Shown in pieces: positions 17,289 to 28,742 of a DNA stretch of 64,000 bases. How positions within the stretch are numbered: the stretch's first letter is position 1; every line of letters starts with the position of its first letter. The notes under the pieces were generated by a model that saw only the letters and a list, made by a program, of their open reading frames with translations, had not been told where the DNA came from and did not search any database. The position numbers and the translations under genes were made by a program. Source of the stretch: Maricaulis sp. (GTDB lineage Bacteria > Pseudomonadota > Alphaproteobacteria > Caulobacterales > Maricaulaceae); assembly GCF_015665295.1 (NCBI RefSeq), contig NZ_JADFAJ010000009.1, positions 1-64,000 of the forward strand, given 5' to 3'.

Positions 17289-19565
17289 TCAGCCTGTTAC
17301 CCGATTGAGATCATAAGCGGCAATGCCGGCCAGGTTGACGATATCCGTAACATTGGCGCCCAAGCGCGCGATCTGGACCGGCTTTTCCAGCCCCACAAGC
17401 ATCGGGCCGATCACCGTCGCCCCGCCCGCTGCCTTGAGCAGGCGGACCGCGATCGAGGCCGAGTGGATGGCCGGCATGATCAGGACATTGGCCGGCTGGG
17501 TCAGGCGCGAGAACGGGTAGAGCTTGTGATGATCCGGATCGAGCGCGACATCGGCCGCGAGTTCGCCCTCATACTCGAAGTCCACTCCCTGCGTGTCGAG
17601 GATTTCGACCGCCTGCTGGATCTTGGTGGTCCGCTCGCCGGGCGGATTGCCGAAGCTGGAATAGGACAGGAAGGCCACATGCGGCGTCATGCCGAAACGG
17701 CGCGCCGCATTGGCTGTTACGACGGCGATCTCGGCGAGCGCCTCGGCGTCCGGGAATTCGGTAACCGACGTATCCCCGATCACGAGGCTGCGGCCGCGCG
17801 TCACCGCGATCGTCACGCCGACCGGCCGGCTGCCTTCAATCGGGTCTAGGACCAGCTCGACTTCATTCATGACCACGTTGGAGTGTCGCGTCACCCCGGT
17901 GACCATGCCGTCGGCATGACCCATTTTCAGCATGCAGGCGGAGAAGACATTTCGGTCGTTGTTCACACGACGCTGAACGTCGCGGCGCAGATAGCCCTGC
18001 CGTTGCAGGCGCTCGTAGAGATAATCGGAGTAGTCGGCATTATGCTCGGAGAGGCGCGCATTGCACACTTCCAGCGTGCCAGCCGGAATGCCCAATTCCT
18101 TCATATTGGCAGCCACGACATCCTCACGCGCGACCAGCACCGCCTTGCCCAGACCCTGGGTCTGGAAAGCGTGCGCGGCGCGAATGACGGCGGGCTCCTC
18201 CCCCTCGGCGAAGACGATGGTTTTCTGCTGGGCTCGGATCGACGCCGTGATGCGCTGCTGAACGGCGGCCGTCGGATCAAGACGACGGGCGAGCACCTGC
18301 TTGTAGGCCTCAAAATCCTCAAGTGGGCGGCGCGCCACACCGCTGTCGATCGCGGCCTGCGCCACGAATGGAGGCACCCAGGCGATCAGTCGCGGATCAA
18401 AGGGCGTCGGGATGATGTAGTCAGGTCCGTATTGCAGCCGCTCGACCTGGTAGGCCTGCGCCACTTCATCGGGCACATCCTCCCGGGCCAGGGCTGCCAG
18501 AGCGCGCGCCGCGGCGATTTTCATCTCTTCATTGATGGTGCGGGCGCGAACATCCAGGGCGCCCCGGAAAATGTAGGGGAAACCAAGGACATTATTGACC
18601 TGGTTGGGATAGTCCGACCGTCCGGTCGCCATGATCACATCGTCGCGGACTTCCTTGACCTCTTCCGGCGTGATTTCCGGCGTCGGATTGGCCATGGCGA
18701 AAATGATCGGATTGGGCGCCAGCGAGGCGACGATTTCCTTGGTGAACACCCCGGCAGCCGACAGGCCGAGCAGCACATCGGCCCCCTTGGCGGCATCCGC
18801 CAGCGTGCGCTTGTCGGTCTTGATGGCGTGCTTGTTCAGGCGGTCATGGCCACCCGGGCGCCCCTCATAGACCACGCCGTCGATATCGACGACGATCGTG
18901 TTCTTCGACTTCACGCCCATCGACTCGATGAGTTCGAGGACGGTCAGCCCCGCCGCGCCGGCGCCGCACAGCACGACTTTGAGATCTTCCATCTTGCGAC
19001 CGGTCAGGTCGCAGGCATTGATCAGGCCGGCCGCAGCAATGATCGCCGTGCCATGCTGGTCATCATGGAAAACCGGGATGTTGAGCTGTTCGCGCAAACG
19101 CGTTTCGATCTCGAAACATTCCGGAGACTTGATGTCTTCCAGGTTGATCCCGCCGAACGTGTCGCCAAATCCGCGCACGCAATCGATGAATTTGTCCGGA
19201 TCCGTGTAGTCGACCTCGATGTCCACCGCATCGATATCGGCAAAACGCTTGAACAGGACCGCCTTGCCTTCCATCACGGGCTTGGACGCTGCCGGTCCAA
19301 GGTTTCCAAGACCGAGAATGGCTGTCCCATTGGAAACCACGGCAACCATATTCCCCTTGGAGGTATAGTCGTAGACCGTATCCGGATCATCCGCGATCGC
19401 CCGGACTGGCGCGGCGACGCCAGGGCTGTAGGCCAGTGCCAGATCGCGTTGCGTTGCCATCGGCTTGGTCGGTGTCACGGCGAGTTTGCCGGGCGTCGGC
19501 TTCATGTGAAAGGCGAGCGCATCCGCATCGAGTTGCTTGTCGCCGCGATAGGTTGATTCAGACAT
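17289..19565 (-). CDS. maeB: NADP-dependent malic enzyme with C-terminal phosphotransacetylase-like domain
   Basis: Oxidatively decarboxylates malate to pyruvate with NADPH production. The 758-residue length matches the MaeB type. The N-terminal catalytic half (residues 1-430) shows [13 protein letters not shown], the malate-binding [15 protein letters not shown] and the Rossmann motif [17 protein letters not shown]. The C-terminal half (about 430-758) is the Pta-like domain, which is regulatory rather than catalytic in characterised MaeB proteins. The gene stands between a small exported protein and the NAD(P)HX repair enzyme, all leftward. Confidence 0.95.
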   Translation of the reverse strand: MSESTYRGDKQLDADALAFHMKPTPGKLAVTPTKPMATQRDLALAYSPGVAAPVRAIADDPDTVYDYTSKGNMVAVVSNGTAILGLGNLGPAASKPVMEGKAVLFKRFADIDAVDIEVDYTDPDKFIDCVRGFGDTFGGINLEDIKSPECFEIETRLREQLNIPVFHDDQHGTAIIAAAGLINACDLTGRKMEDLKVVLCGAGAAGLTVLELIESMGVKSKNTIVVDIDGVVYEGRPGGHDRLNKHAIKTDKRTLADAAKGADVLLGLSAAGVFTKEIVASLAPNPIIFAMANPTPEITPEEVKEVRDDVIMATGRSDYPNQVNNVLGFPYIFRGALDVRARTINEEMKIAAARALAALAREDVPDEVAQAYQVERLQYGPDYIIPTPFDPRLIAWVPPFVAQAAIDSGVARRPLEDFEAYKQVLARRLDPTAAVQQRITASIRAQQKTIVFAEGEEPAVIRAAHAFQTQGLGKAVLVAREDVVAANMKELGIPAGTLEVCNARLSEHNADYSDYLYERLQRQGYLRRDVQRRVNNDRNVFSACMLKMGHADGMVTGVTRHSNVVMNEVELVLDPIEGSRPVGVTIAVTRGRSLVIGDTSVTEFPDAEALAEIAVVTANAARRFGMTPHVAFLSYSSFGNPPGERTTKIQQAVEILDTQGVDFEYEGELAADVALDPDHHKLYPFSRLTQPANVLIMPAIHSASIAVRLLKAAGGATVIGPMLVGLEKPVQIARLGANVTDIVNLAGIAAYDLNRVTG

Positions 19566-19636
19566 GGTTCACCCCGGGGAAAGGTCGAAGCCCGAACCTG
19601 CACCGGTCCGCGACAAGTGCCAAGCCCCGCAAACGC

Positions 19637-21148
19637 TTAGCTTCCATGCGCGAGCAGATGACTCAGTGCCGCCTCACGACAGTGGCGGCCGGCCAGCGCC
19701 TGCAGCACTGCAGGCAAGGCCTCCGTCAGGTCCTCTGCGATCAGGCCTGCACCAAGCAACCGACCGGCGTCACCGTGCAGCCAGGCCGCGCCGGCCGCCG
19801 CGTCATGCGGCACCTGTCCGGAAGCGAGACCGGAAGCGATGATTCCGGTCAGCACGTCGCCGCTGCCCGCGGTCGCGAGCCAGGGGCTCGCATGACCGTT
19901 GATCCGCGGCGTCAGGCGCGGCGTGGCGACGACGGTCGCAGGCCCTTTCAAAAGCACGGTACAACCAGCCTTTTCAGCAGCGTCGATGGTCCGATCAAGC
20001 TTGTTGGCACCGGACCGGCCAGCGCCGAACACGCGATCAAACTCGCCCTGGTGCGGCGTCAGGACACAGGCCGGATGCAGTGCGTCGAACAGGGCGTCGG
20101 GACAGGCAGCGAAACTGGTCAGGGCATCCGCGTCGAGCACGAGCGGAATGCCGACCGTGAGCGCCGACAAGACCGCCTCGCGGGTCGCCGGTCCGACGCC
20201 CATGGCCGGGCCGAGAACGGCAGCCTGCACCCTCAATTCCGTGAGAAGGCGAGCCGTGTGGTCGCCACCTTCCCACCGGGCCAGCATCTCGGATGTCAAA
20301 TGGGACCCGTTGACCAGTGACGCCGAGGGCGGCGAGCACACGGTGACCAGTCCGGCACCGGCCCGCAAGGAAGCCCGGGCCGCCAGGCGGGCGGCACCGG
20401 TCGCGCTGGCGCCACCGGAGAAGACCGCGACGCGGCCGCGTTGATGCTTGTGCACCATGCCATCAGGAAGGCGTGCTCCGGGCCAATCCGGAGGCGCATT
20501 TTCAAGTGCTATCGGCGTGATGGCGTCCTGCCAGCCCGTCGGGATCCCGATATCGGCACAGACGATCTCACCACACATTTGCGCGAATGGTTCGATGATG
20601 TGAGCCAGCTTGCGGGCGTGAAAGGTCACCGTAAGCGCCGCTTTCAGCGCCGGCCCGTTGATCGGGCCGGCATCGCCCGGCACGCCGCTGGGCAGGTCAA
20701 TGGCCACGACCGGCGCTGATCGCGCATTCACCTGTTCGATCAAGCGCCCGGCCTCACCACTTATCGGTCTCGACAATCCCGCTCCAAAAAGCGCGTCGAC
20801 AAAGAGTTCCCCGCAGAAATTTTCTGTCTCTGCCGCGCGTTCAGCCTCGCCACCCCAGACACCCAGCGCCCAGGCGGCGTCCCCGGTGAGGCGGCGCGGC
20901 TCGCCAACCAGGACCACTCGGACAGGCCAACCCGATTTTCGCAGGGAGGCGGCGGCGATCAGCCCGTCGCCACCATTATTGCCGGGCCCGGCCAGCACCA
21001 GCGTCGGACGTGGCGCCCAACGGGCCCGAATCGCGGCTGCGACGGCCTCGCCGGCCTTGTTCATAAGGCGCTGAGAGCTCACGCCGTTTTCGACGGCAAA
21101 GCGGTCGCACCGGGCACAGTCTGCCGTAGCAAGGATATCAGTCAGCAT
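19637..21148 (-). CDS. nnr: Bifunctional NAD(P)H-hydrate epimerase / ADP-dependent NAD(P)H-hydrate dehydratase
   Basis: Repairs damaged nicotinamide cofactors: the N-terminal YjeF_N domain (about residues 1-210, with LVLAGPGNNGGDGLIAA) epimerises NAD(P)HX and the C-terminal carbohydrate-kinase-like domain (about 225-500) dehydrates it. Motifs in the second domain include LDADALTSF, LTPHQGEF and the anion-hole WLATAGSGDVLTGIIA. The 503-residue length is normal for the fused form. It is transcribed away from glnB. Located 71 bases before maeB on the same strand, it may share a transcript with that gene. Confidence 0.94.
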   Translation of the reverse strand: MLTDILATADCARCDRFAVENGVSSQRLMNKAGEAVAAAIRARWAPRPTLVLAGPGNNGGDGLIAAASLRKSGWPVRVVLVGEPRRLTGDAAWALGVWGGEAERAAETENFCGELFVDALFGAGLSRPISGEAGRLIEQVNARSAPVVAIDLPSGVPGDAGPINGPALKAALTVTFHARKLAHIIEPFAQMCGEIVCADIGIPTGWQDAITPIALENAPPDWPGARLPDGMVHKHQRGRVAVFSGGASATGAARLAARASLRAGAGLVTVCSPPSASLVNGSHLTSEMLARWEGGDHTARLLTELRVQAAVLGPAMGVGPATREAVLSALTVGIPLVLDADALTSFAACPDALFDALHPACVLTPHQGEFDRVFGAGRSGANKLDRTIDAAEKAGCTVLLKGPATVVATPRLTPRINGHASPWLATAGSGDVLTGIIASGLASGQVPHDAAAGAAWLHGDAGRLLGAGLIAEDLTEALPAVLQALAGRHCREAALSHLLAHGS

Positions 21149-21251
21149 TGACGCACCATTGTGAAGCAGCCCTGCCCGTTATTGAGGCATAAAGTGGGAC
21201 CGCTGCGAACGAGTCCCGTTTCTGTCTTGTCACCCCGCAGCCCGCGTCTAG

Positions 21252-21617
<366 letters not shown>

Positions 21618-21652
21618 ACAACCCACCTGATCAGTAATCCGGAGCCTGGCCC

Positions 21653-23056
21653 ATGTCAGACGCAATTCTCAAAAAGCTCAAAGACGAAGACATCAAGTAT
21701 GTCGATCTGCGCTTTACCGACCCGCGCGGCAAGCTGCAGCACGTCACGTTCGACCGCGCGGAAGTCAATGAGGACTTCTTTGAGGACGGGGTCATGTTCG
21801 ACGGCTCCTCGATTGCCGGCTGGAAGGCGATCAACGAGTCAGACATGGTTCTCAAGCCGGACCCCAGCTACTGCGTCGTTGATCCGTTCTACCAGCAGCC
21901 GACGGCGGTGATCCTGGCGGACATCCTCGAGCCGGGCACGGGCGAAGCCTACAACCGCGACCCGAGGACGACGGCGAAGAAGGCCGAAGCCTTCCTGAAG
22001 TCCTCCGGCATTGGCGACACGGCCTATTTCGGACCTGAAGCCGAATTCTTCGTGTTCGACGATGTCCGCTACTCCACGAGCCAGCACGACACCGGCTACA
22101 AGCTCGACAGCGAAGAAATGCCTCACAATACGGGCACGAAGTTCGAGGGCGGCAATATGGGTCACCGTCCGGGTCCGAAGGGCGGCTATTTCCCGGTCAA
22201 CCCGGTCGACAGCGGCCAGGACATGCGCACCGAAATGCTGACCGTGCTCGAGGAGCTCGGCCTGCAGCCGGAAAAGCATCACCACGAAGTGGCTCCGGCC
22301 CAGCACGAACTCGGCATGAAATTCTCGTCACTGACGACGATGGCCGACCGCATGCAGCTGTATAAGTACACTGTGCACATGGTCGCCCACGCCTATGGAA
22401 AGACGGCGACCTTCATGCCCAAGCCGGTCTGGAACGACAATGGCACCGGCATGCACGTCCACCAGTCGATCTGGAAGGACGGCAAGCCGATGTTTGCCGG
22501 CGACCGCTACGCCGACCTGTCAGAGACCTGCCTCCACTATATCGGCGGCATCATCAAGCACGCCCGCGCGATCAATGCCTTCGCCAACGCGTCGACGAAC
22601 TCATACAAGCGGCTGGTTCCGGGCTTTGAAGCGCCGGTCCTGCTGGCCTATTCGGCCCGCAACCGCTCTGCTTCGATCCGAATCCCGTGGGTCGGCTCGC
22701 CGAATGCCAAACGTCTCGAGACCCGCTTCCCGGATCCGGCCGGCAATCCTTACCTCACCTTCGCCGCCCTCCTGATGGCCGGCCTCGACGGCATCGAGAA
22801 CCGCATCGATCCAGGCGATCCGATGGACAAGGACCTTTACGACCTGCCGCCGGAAGAACTCAAGGACATCCCGACGGTCTGCCGCTCGCTCCGCGAAGCG
22901 CTGGAATCGCTGGACGCTGACCGCGCCTTCCTCAAGAAGGGCGGGGTGATGGATGACGACCAGATCGACGCCTATATCGACCTCAAGATGGAAGAAGTGC
23001 TGCGCTACGAAATGCACCCGCACCCCGTCGAGTTCGACATGTATTACTCCTGCTAA
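21653..23056 (+). CDS. glnA: Glutamine synthetase type I
   Basis: Assimilates ammonium by ATP-dependent amidation of glutamate; a dodecamer in the cytoplasm. It has 467 residues, the GSI-beta size. Visible landmarks include [26 protein letters not shown], the ATP-binding [30 protein letters not shown] and the adenylylation tyrosine in [12 protein letters not shown]. The ATG has GGAG eight bases upstream. A strong terminator closes the glnB-glnA operon. Control probably runs through PII and an adenylyltransferase encoded elsewhere. Confidence 0.98.
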   Translation: MSDAILKKLKDEDIKYVDLRFTDPRGKLQHVTFDRAEVNEDFFEDGVMFDGSSIAGWKAINESDMVLKPDPSYCVVDPFYQQPTAVILADILEPGTGEAYNRDPRTTAKKAEAFLKSSGIGDTAYFGPEAEFFVFDDVRYSTSQHDTGYKLDSEEMPHNTGTKFEGGNMGHRPGPKGGYFPVNPVDSGQDMRTEMLTVLEELGLQPEKHHHEVAPAQHELGMKFSSLTTMADRMQLYKYTVHMVAHAYGKTATFMPKPVWNDNGTGMHVHQSIWKDGKPMFAGDRYADLSETCLHYIGGIIKHARAINAFANASTNSYKRLVPGFEAPVLLAYSARNRSASIRIPWVGSPNAKRLETRFPDPAGNPYLTFAALLMAGLDGIENRIDPGDPMDKDLYDLPPEELKDIPTVCRSLREALESLDADRAFLKKGGVMDDDQIDAYIDLKMEEVLRYEMHPHPVEFDMYYSC

Positions 23057-23091
23057 TTCAAGGGGTTTCGACCGATTTGTGGTCAAGCGTG

Positions 23092-23123
23092 GCGGCCGGG
23101 CCTTTGCCCGGCCGCTTTCTTTT
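23092..23123 (+). terminator. Rho-independent terminator of the glnBA operon
   Basis: A 10-bp perfect GC stem (gcggccgggc at 23092-23101 with gcccggccgc at 23106-23115), a cttt loop and the tail TTTCTTTT. It begins 36 bases after the glnA stop. Confidence 0.92.
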
Positions 23124-23225
23124 GCGCCCAGCGCACCTGACACGGTCGACGAGCGCCCGGGCTTTCGCTACAAATCGTGTCTCATTCGACCCAACCATGT
23201 TGGGGAAGTCCTGTCAGGAGTTCGT

Positions 23226-26200
23226 ATGCGTCGCCGTTTCTTGTTCGCCAGCGCCCTTGTATCGCTGACCGTTACAGCTCCTGCCGCCTTTGCAGACCGT
23301 GATATCACCGACGAAATCACGACGCCCGTCGCCACTTCGACCGCCGGTGATGGCGGCGTCGCCGACAATATTGTGATCAGCGCCAGTGGCCGCGTCACCG
23401 TTTCGCCTGGCTCCACGGCGGTAACGATGGACAGCGACCACTCGATCACAAATAACGGCTCGATCCTGATCGACGGAGACGGTGATGACGGCGTCGGCAT
23501 CCATATCGTTGGAGGCTCGACCGGCACCCTCACCCATAACGGCTCAATCCAGGTAGTACCCGAAACCCGGGCCACAGACACGGATGATCCGGTCGACGGC
23601 CGCGTCAATGGTCCAAACGCCTACGGGTCGAACCGAGTCGCCATCCTGGTCGACGGCGCCGCAGTTTTCACCGGCGACATCATTACGGCATCCAGCAGCG
23701 GCATTACCGTTGTCGGCAATGACAGCGCGGGCCTGCGGATCCTGACCGGCATCGACGGCAATCTTGCTCTCAATGGCCTGATCCGACTGACCGGCGATAA
23801 TGGCCAGTCGGTCGATGTCAGCGGCGATGTTTCCGGCGATGTCCGGGTGAACGGGACAATCAGCGCGGTCGGCGTCGGGAGCCAGGGCGTGGCCCTGTCG
23901 AGCGACGTGGGTGGTGCTGTGCGCATCGGCGCGAGCATCACGACCACCTCCTACCGGTTCGCGGGACATCCCAGCGACGAGCTTCTGCCGCTGCTCAACA
24001 CTGATGACACCGCGATGAGCGGATCGGGCCTGGTCGTGAACGGCTCGGTCGCCGGTGGTGTGTATATCGCCGGACAGAGCGAAACCTTTCCCAACGAAGT
24101 CGCCGGCTCTGTCTCCGTGCGGACGACCGCGCCCGCCACACATATATTTGCCGACGCAAATTCCGGCGACATCGTGCTCGGCGAAATCGTCCTGGAAGCG
24201 GTCGAGGATGATCCCGACACGGCTGATGTCGACGAGAGCATTCCGGCCCAGCATCTTGGCTATGCCTTCGTCAATCGCGGAACAATCAACGCCCAGGGCG
24301 ATCTCGACGGCGTCGACTCATTCGGTATGCGTGTCGAAGGCCTGGACGGCAATACGGTCACGTTCGAAGGCGGGATCGAGAACGCCAACCGCCTGAATGT
24401 CACGGCCTACGAAGCGACAGGCACTGGTGTCTTCATCGGCAATGGCGCGATTGTCCCGACATTCGCCAATTCCGGCGTGCTGATTGTCGGCGTGAATGGC
24501 GTCGGCGGAACCGGGCGCGGCGTGTTCATCGATACCGGGGCGAATGTTCCCAGCTTCATCAATACCGGTACGCTGAACGTCAACGGCGTTTCGGGTGGCA
24601 GCGCCTACTCGCTCATCGACCTTTCCGGCACTCTGACGTCGGTCGAGAATACCGGACTTATCCGCACGACCTACTCCGCACCGCCCACGGGAACAGATCC
24701 GGTCGCGTATGAAACCGTGGCCATCGACCTGAGCGCCGGCACGCTGGACTCGATCGTGCGCCAATACCTGCACGCTGACGCACCAGACGGTGCCGTCGTG
24801 AGCATCATCGGCGATATCCGCTTCGGTTCCGGCGCCGACCAGTTCCAGGTCGAAACCGGCACGGTTTCCGGCGATGTGAATTTCGGCGACGGAGCCGACC
24901 AGCTCGTCATGTCCGGCAATTCAGTCGTCGCAGGCGTCGTCTCCGACAGTGACGGGCTGCTCGACATCGAGATTGACAATGCCGAGCTGCAACTGGCCGC
25001 TGAAACAAACCTCTCATTCACGACGGCGAGATTCGGCGACGGATCGGTGCTGCGCTTCCAGATTGACGACGAGACCAGCACGGCTGCCAGCATTCACGGC
25101 AGCGGCACCGTCACCTTCGAATCCGGATCCCGCGTGTCGGCTACCCTGTCAAACCTTATCGGCGAAGGCGCGACCTTCGTGGTCCTGACGGCGGACGAAC
25201 TCGTCATCGAGGAAACGCTGGCTTCGCTGCAGGATACCGACGCACCGTGGCTGTATGAATCCAATCTCGAATTTGATCCGAATGACGACAATGCGCTCGT
25301 CCTGACCTTGCGTCGGCGCACTGCCGAAGAACTGGGCATGAACGCCAACCAGGGCGCAGCCTATGCTGCCGCGCTGGAAGGGTGGCAGGGCAATGAGGAA
25401 TTGGGCCAGGCGATCGCCTCGCTGATGACCCAGGACGAGTTCTTCTCTGCCTACGACCAGCTGTTGCCGGAGTATTCCGCCAGCGCGATTCAGTTCGCAC
25501 TCGCGGCCAATGACAGCGCCGTTGGCGCGCTCTCCAACCGGCTGGAAGCCGTGCGGCGCAGCCCGGAGGAAACAGGTGGCCTGTGGGTGCAGGAATTCGG
25601 TTATTTCGCGGACCGGGCCGGCAGCGCTTTCGGACCGGGATATCGCGGTCACGGGATCGGGCTCGCGGCCGGTTTTGATCGCCCATTCGGCCCCTTCTAC
25701 GCGCTTGGCGTGAATATCGTCGGTGCTGCGAGCGAAGTCTCTGAAGTCGATGGCGTTGATGAGCCGATGAGCGCGATCACAGCGCAGGTCGGCACCTATG
25801 CCGGTGCCCACACCGACATGTTCGACGTCGATCTCTATGCTGCGGTTGGCTATGACACGTTCGAGCATAACCGTCGGGTCCTGATCGGTGCTTTCGACGC
25901 TGCGCCGAGCGCCGACTGGACCGGCTGGCACGCGTCAGGCTCCGCCCGCATTGCACGCGACATCGCGGTCACGGAACGCTGGTATGTCCGGCCGGCCTTC
26001 TCCGTTGACTACCTGCGCCTGAGCGAAAGCGCCTATGTCGAAACCGGCGGCGGCGTGGGCGTCGACCTGTCGGTTGGCGATCGTGAAACAACAAGTTTCT
26101 CGGGAACCGGCCTCCTGACCCTCGGCGCCCGCTTTGAAGGAACCGATAGTTGGTGGTCTCCGACGGCTCGGGTCGGCTTCCGCAACGAGTTTGCCGATTC

Positions 26201-26405
26201 GGATGCGGAAACGACCGCAAGCTTTGCCGATTTCGACGACACATTTACGCTGCGCTCGCAAGCCATGCCGGGTACTGGCGCCATCTTCGGCTTCGGGATC
26301 GCTGCCGGATCCGGCTACTCGACCTTCTCCTTTGACTACGACGCCGACGTTCGCGAGGACTTCATTCGCCACACGGCGCGTCTGGTCATGCGCATGGTCT
26401 TCTAG
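23226..26405 (+). CDS. Autotransporter (type Va) with beta-barrel translocator
   Basis: A 1059-residue exported protein. The start is the ATG at 23226 with AGGAG five bases upstream; the open frame extends back into glnA but that part is not coding. A signal peptide (residues 1-23, RRRFLFASALVSLTV core, AFA cleavage) leads into a long passenger, about residues 25-770. It is rich in short G/N/T/D turns such as NNGSILIDGDGDDG and NTGTLNVNGVSGG, as expected of a beta-helix. The last 278 residues (from ETGGLWVQEFGYF) form an autotransporter barrel ending in the aromatic C-terminus RLVMRMVF. The function of the passenger (adhesion, enzyme or other) is not evident. It is single, between two terminators. 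Confidence 0.88.
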   Translation: MRRRFLFASALVSLTVTAPAAFADRDITDEITTPVATSTAGDGGVADNIVISASGRVTVSPGSTAVTMDSDHSITNNGSILIDGDGDDGVGIHIVGGSTGTLTHNGSIQVVPETRATDTDDPVDGRVNGPNAYGSNRVAILVDGAAVFTGDIITASSSGITVVGNDSAGLRILTGIDGNLALNGLIRLTGDNGQSVDVSGDVSGDVRVNGTISAVGVGSQGVALSSDVGGAVRIGASITTTSYRFAGHPSDELLPLLNTDDTAMSGSGLVVNGSVAGGVYIAGQSETFPNEVAGSVSVRTTAPATHIFADANSGDIVLGEIVLEAVEDDPDTADVDESIPAQHLGYAFVNRGTINAQGDLDGVDSFGMRVEGLDGNTVTFEGGIENANRLNVTAYEATGTGVFIGNGAIVPTFANSGVLIVGVNGVGGTGRGVFIDTGANVPSFINTGTLNVNGVSGGSAYSLIDLSGTLTSVENTGLIRTTYSAPPTGTDPVAYETVAIDLSAGTLDSIVRQYLHADAPDGAVVSIIGDIRFGSGADQFQVETGTVSGDVNFGDGADQLVMSGNSVVAGVVSDSDGLLDIEIDNAELQLAAETNLSFTTARFGDGSVLRFQIDDETSTAASIHGSGTVTFESGSRVSATLSNLIGEGATFVVLTADELVIEETLASLQDTDAPWLYESNLEFDPNDDNALVLTLRRRTAEELGMNANQGAAYAAALEGWQGNEELGQAIASLMTQDEFFSAYDQLLPEYSASAIQFALAANDSAVGALSNRLEAVRRSPEETGGLWVQEFGYFADRAGSAFGPGYRGHGIGLAAGFDRPFGPFYALGVNIVGAASEVSEVDGVDEPMSAITAQVGTYAGAHTDMFDVDLYAAVGYDTFEHNRRVLIGAFDAAPSADWTGWHASGSARIARDIAVTERWYVRPAFSVDYLRLSESAYVETGGGVGVDLSVGDRETTSFSGTGLLTLGARFEGTDSWWSPTARVGFRNEFADSDAETTASFADFDDTFTLRSQAMPGTGAIFGFGIAAGSGYSTFSFDYDADVREDFIRHTARLVMRMVF

Positions 26406-26433
26406 CGAAGCGAGCCTGCTTCGCCTCGAACCC

Positions 26434-26468
26434 ACGGCCCGGCTGTCTCTCAGTCGGGCCGTTTTTCT
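26434..26468 (+). terminator. Rho-independent terminator after the autotransporter
   Basis: acggcccggctg (26434-26445) pairs with cagtcgggccgt (26451-26462) over 12 bp with one G-U, followed by TTTTTCTT. A smaller hairpin, gcgaagc/gcttcgc (26405-26424), overlaps the stop codon just before it. Confidence 0.9.
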
Positions 26469-26578
26469 TGTGGATCATCAGGAAAACACCTTGTCGCGTA
26501 CTGCTCAGACAGGCTGTCGGCATCCGATTCGCTGCGTAGAATTTCCCTCCCATCCGCCGACTCGTGCAAAGTGAAGAC

Positions 26579-28597
26579 ATGTCGAACCAGAGCTCCGATT
26601 CCGACCTGTTTTCCGGCGCGCCAGCGCCCACACCCTCCACGGCGCCGGCGCCGGGCTATTCCGCCGCACATATCGAGGTTCTCGAAGGCCTTGAAGCCGT
26701 CCGCCGCCGTCCCGGCATGTATATCGGCGGCACTGATGAGCGCGCCTATCACCACCTGTTCGCTGAAATCCTCGACAACTCGATGGATGAGGCGGTGGCA
26801 GGCTGGGCTGATCGCATCGAGGTCGCCGTCGACGAAGATGGCTATATCACCGTGACCGATAATGGCCGCGGCATTCCGGTGGACCCGCACCCGAAATATC
26901 CCGACAAATCGGCGCTGGAGGTCGTGCTGACCGTGCTGCACGCCGGCGGCAAGTTTTCCGACAGCGCCTACAAGACGTCCGGCGGGCTGCACGGCGTCGG
27001 TATCTCCGTCGTCAACGCCCTGTCAGAAGTGCTCGAGGTCGAGGTGGCGCGCGAGAAAACACTGTGGAGCCAATCCTATTCGCGCGGCTTGCCGCTCGGC
27101 CCCCTGGTCAAGGTCGGCCCGGCGCCCAACCGCCGTGGCACCAAACTCCGCTTCCTGCCGGACACCCAGATTTTCGGCGACAAGATGTCGGTCAAACCGG
27201 CCCGCATCTACGCCATGGCCCGCTCGAAGGCCTTCCTGCGCCGTGGTGTGAAAATCCAGTGGCGCTGCGCACCGAGTCTCGTTGAAGGCACGGATACGCC
27301 GGCCGATGACATTCTGTGCTTCCCGGGCGGCCTGGCCGACCGAATGGCGGAAATGGCGAACAAGCGCGCCGTGGTCACAGCGGAGGCCTTTGTCGGCCGG
27401 GTCGAGCGTGAGGACGGTGGCGGCGGAGTCGAATGGGCGGTCACCTGGTCGGCAAACGGCTATGGCGGCGATGCTGACGGTTTTTGCCAGTCCTACTGCA
27501 ACACGGTCCCGACGCCGCAGGGGGGAACCCATGAGCAGGGCCTGCGCGGCGCCCTGTCCAAGGGCCTTCGCGCCTATGCCGAACACACCCACGCGAAGAA
27601 GGCGGCCCATATCACGGCCGAAGACGTGATGGGCGGTGCCGGCGCCCTGGTCTCGGTCTTCATCGGAGACCCGGAATTCCAGGGCCAGACCAAGGAACGC
27701 CTCGCCACGCCGGAAGCGACCCGCCTGGTTGAAACCGCGGTACGCGACCAGTTTGATCACTGGCTGGCCGCCTCGCCCAAGGAAGCCGCCAAGCTGGTTG
27801 AGTTCGCGATCGAACGCGCCGACGACCGGATGCGCCGCCGCAAGGAAAAAAACGTCAAGCGCCAGACCGCTTCGCGAAGGCTTCGCCTGCCGGGCAAGCT
27901 GGCCGATTGTTCGCGCGCCGATGCTGACGGTACAGAGCTTTTCCTGGTCGAGGGCGATTCGGCCGGAGGCTCCGCCAAACAGGCCCGGTCGCGCCAGACC
28001 CAGGCCATCCTGCCCTTGCGCGGCAAGATCCTGAATGTCGCCTCGGCAACCGCCGACAAGATCTCGGCCAATCAGGAAATCAGTGACCTTCTGCTCGCGC
28101 TCGGTTGCCAGACCGGCAGCCGGTTCAAGCTTGAAGATCTTCGCTATGAGCGCGTCGTCATCATGACCGACGCCGATGTCGATGGCGCCCACATTGCGGC
28201 GCTGCTGATCACCTTCTTCTATCGCTCCATGCCTGAACTGATCCATTCGGGGCGCCTGTTCCTGGCCCAGCCGCCGCTTTATCGCCTGACCCAGGGAACC
28301 CGCACGCTTTATGCGCGCGACGATGCCCACCGCGAACAACTGATCCGTGACGAATTCAAGGCCAGCGGCAAGATCGATATCGGGCGTTTCAAGGGTCTCG
28401 GCGAGATGACACCGAGTCAGCTCAAGCAGACCACCATGGATCCTGCTGTGCGAACCCTCGCCCGCGTCGTGATCGACGAGAATGATCTGCCGACGCTGGA
28501 AGCGCTCGTCGAAACGCTGATGGGCAAGAAGCCGGAAGCGCGCTTCAAGTTTATCCAGGACAATGCCAGCTTCGTGACGGAAGAGCTGGACCTTTAA
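26579..28597 (+). CDS. parE: DNA topoisomerase IV subunit B
   Basis: ATPase subunit of topoisomerase IV, which decatenates daughter chromosomes. It has 672 residues from the ATG at 26579; a GTG five codons earlier is possible. GHKL ATPase motifs are visible: RRPGMYIGGTDERAYHHL, EILDNSMDEA, TDNGRGIPVD and KTSGGLHGVG. The TOPRIM domain carries LFLVEGDSAGGSAKQAR and TDADVDGAHI, and the C-terminus has GRFKGLGEM. The short spacing and lack of the long GyrB insertion favour ParE over GyrB. No clear terminator follows. Confidence 0.94.
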   Translation: MSNQSSDSDLFSGAPAPTPSTAPAPGYSAAHIEVLEGLEAVRRRPGMYIGGTDERAYHHLFAEILDNSMDEAVAGWADRIEVAVDEDGYITVTDNGRGIPVDPHPKYPDKSALEVVLTVLHAGGKFSDSAYKTSGGLHGVGISVVNALSEVLEVEVAREKTLWSQSYSRGLPLGPLVKVGPAPNRRGTKLRFLPDTQIFGDKMSVKPARIYAMARSKAFLRRGVKIQWRCAPSLVEGTDTPADDILCFPGGLADRMAEMANKRAVVTAEAFVGRVEREDGGGGVEWAVTWSANGYGGDADGFCQSYCNTVPTPQGGTHEQGLRGALSKGLRAYAEHTHAKKAAHITAEDVMGGAGALVSVFIGDPEFQGQTKERLATPEATRLVETAVRDQFDHWLAASPKEAAKLVEFAIERADDRMRRRKEKNVKRQTASRRLRLPGKLADCSRADADGTELFLVEGDSAGGSAKQARSRQTQAILPLRGKILNVASATADKISANQEISDLLLALGCQTGSRFKLEDLRYERVVIMTDADVDGAHIAALLITFFYRSMPELIHSGRLFLAQPPLYRLTQGTRTLYARDDAHREQLIRDEFKASGKIDIGRFKGLGEMTPSQLKQTTMDPAVRTLARVVIDENDLPTLEALVETLMGKKPEARFKFIQDNASFVTEELDL

Positions 28598-28742
28598 AAC
28601 CCCCAAAGCCTGTTGTGACGTCCGGGCCGCGGTCGCATTGCGGCACGAGTTGCGTGCCGGCACTGTCCGGCCAGTGGACAAGTGCGCCCGGCGCGCTAGC
28701 CTCTCGTGAAAGCCGTAACCGGAATCACGAGGGGACACTCCA

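Noticed and set aside
22953-23225. Upstream extension of the autotransporter frame into glnA
   Set aside because: It overlaps glnA in another frame, crosses the glnBA terminator, and would bury the clear signal peptide; the ATG at 23226 has AGGAG.
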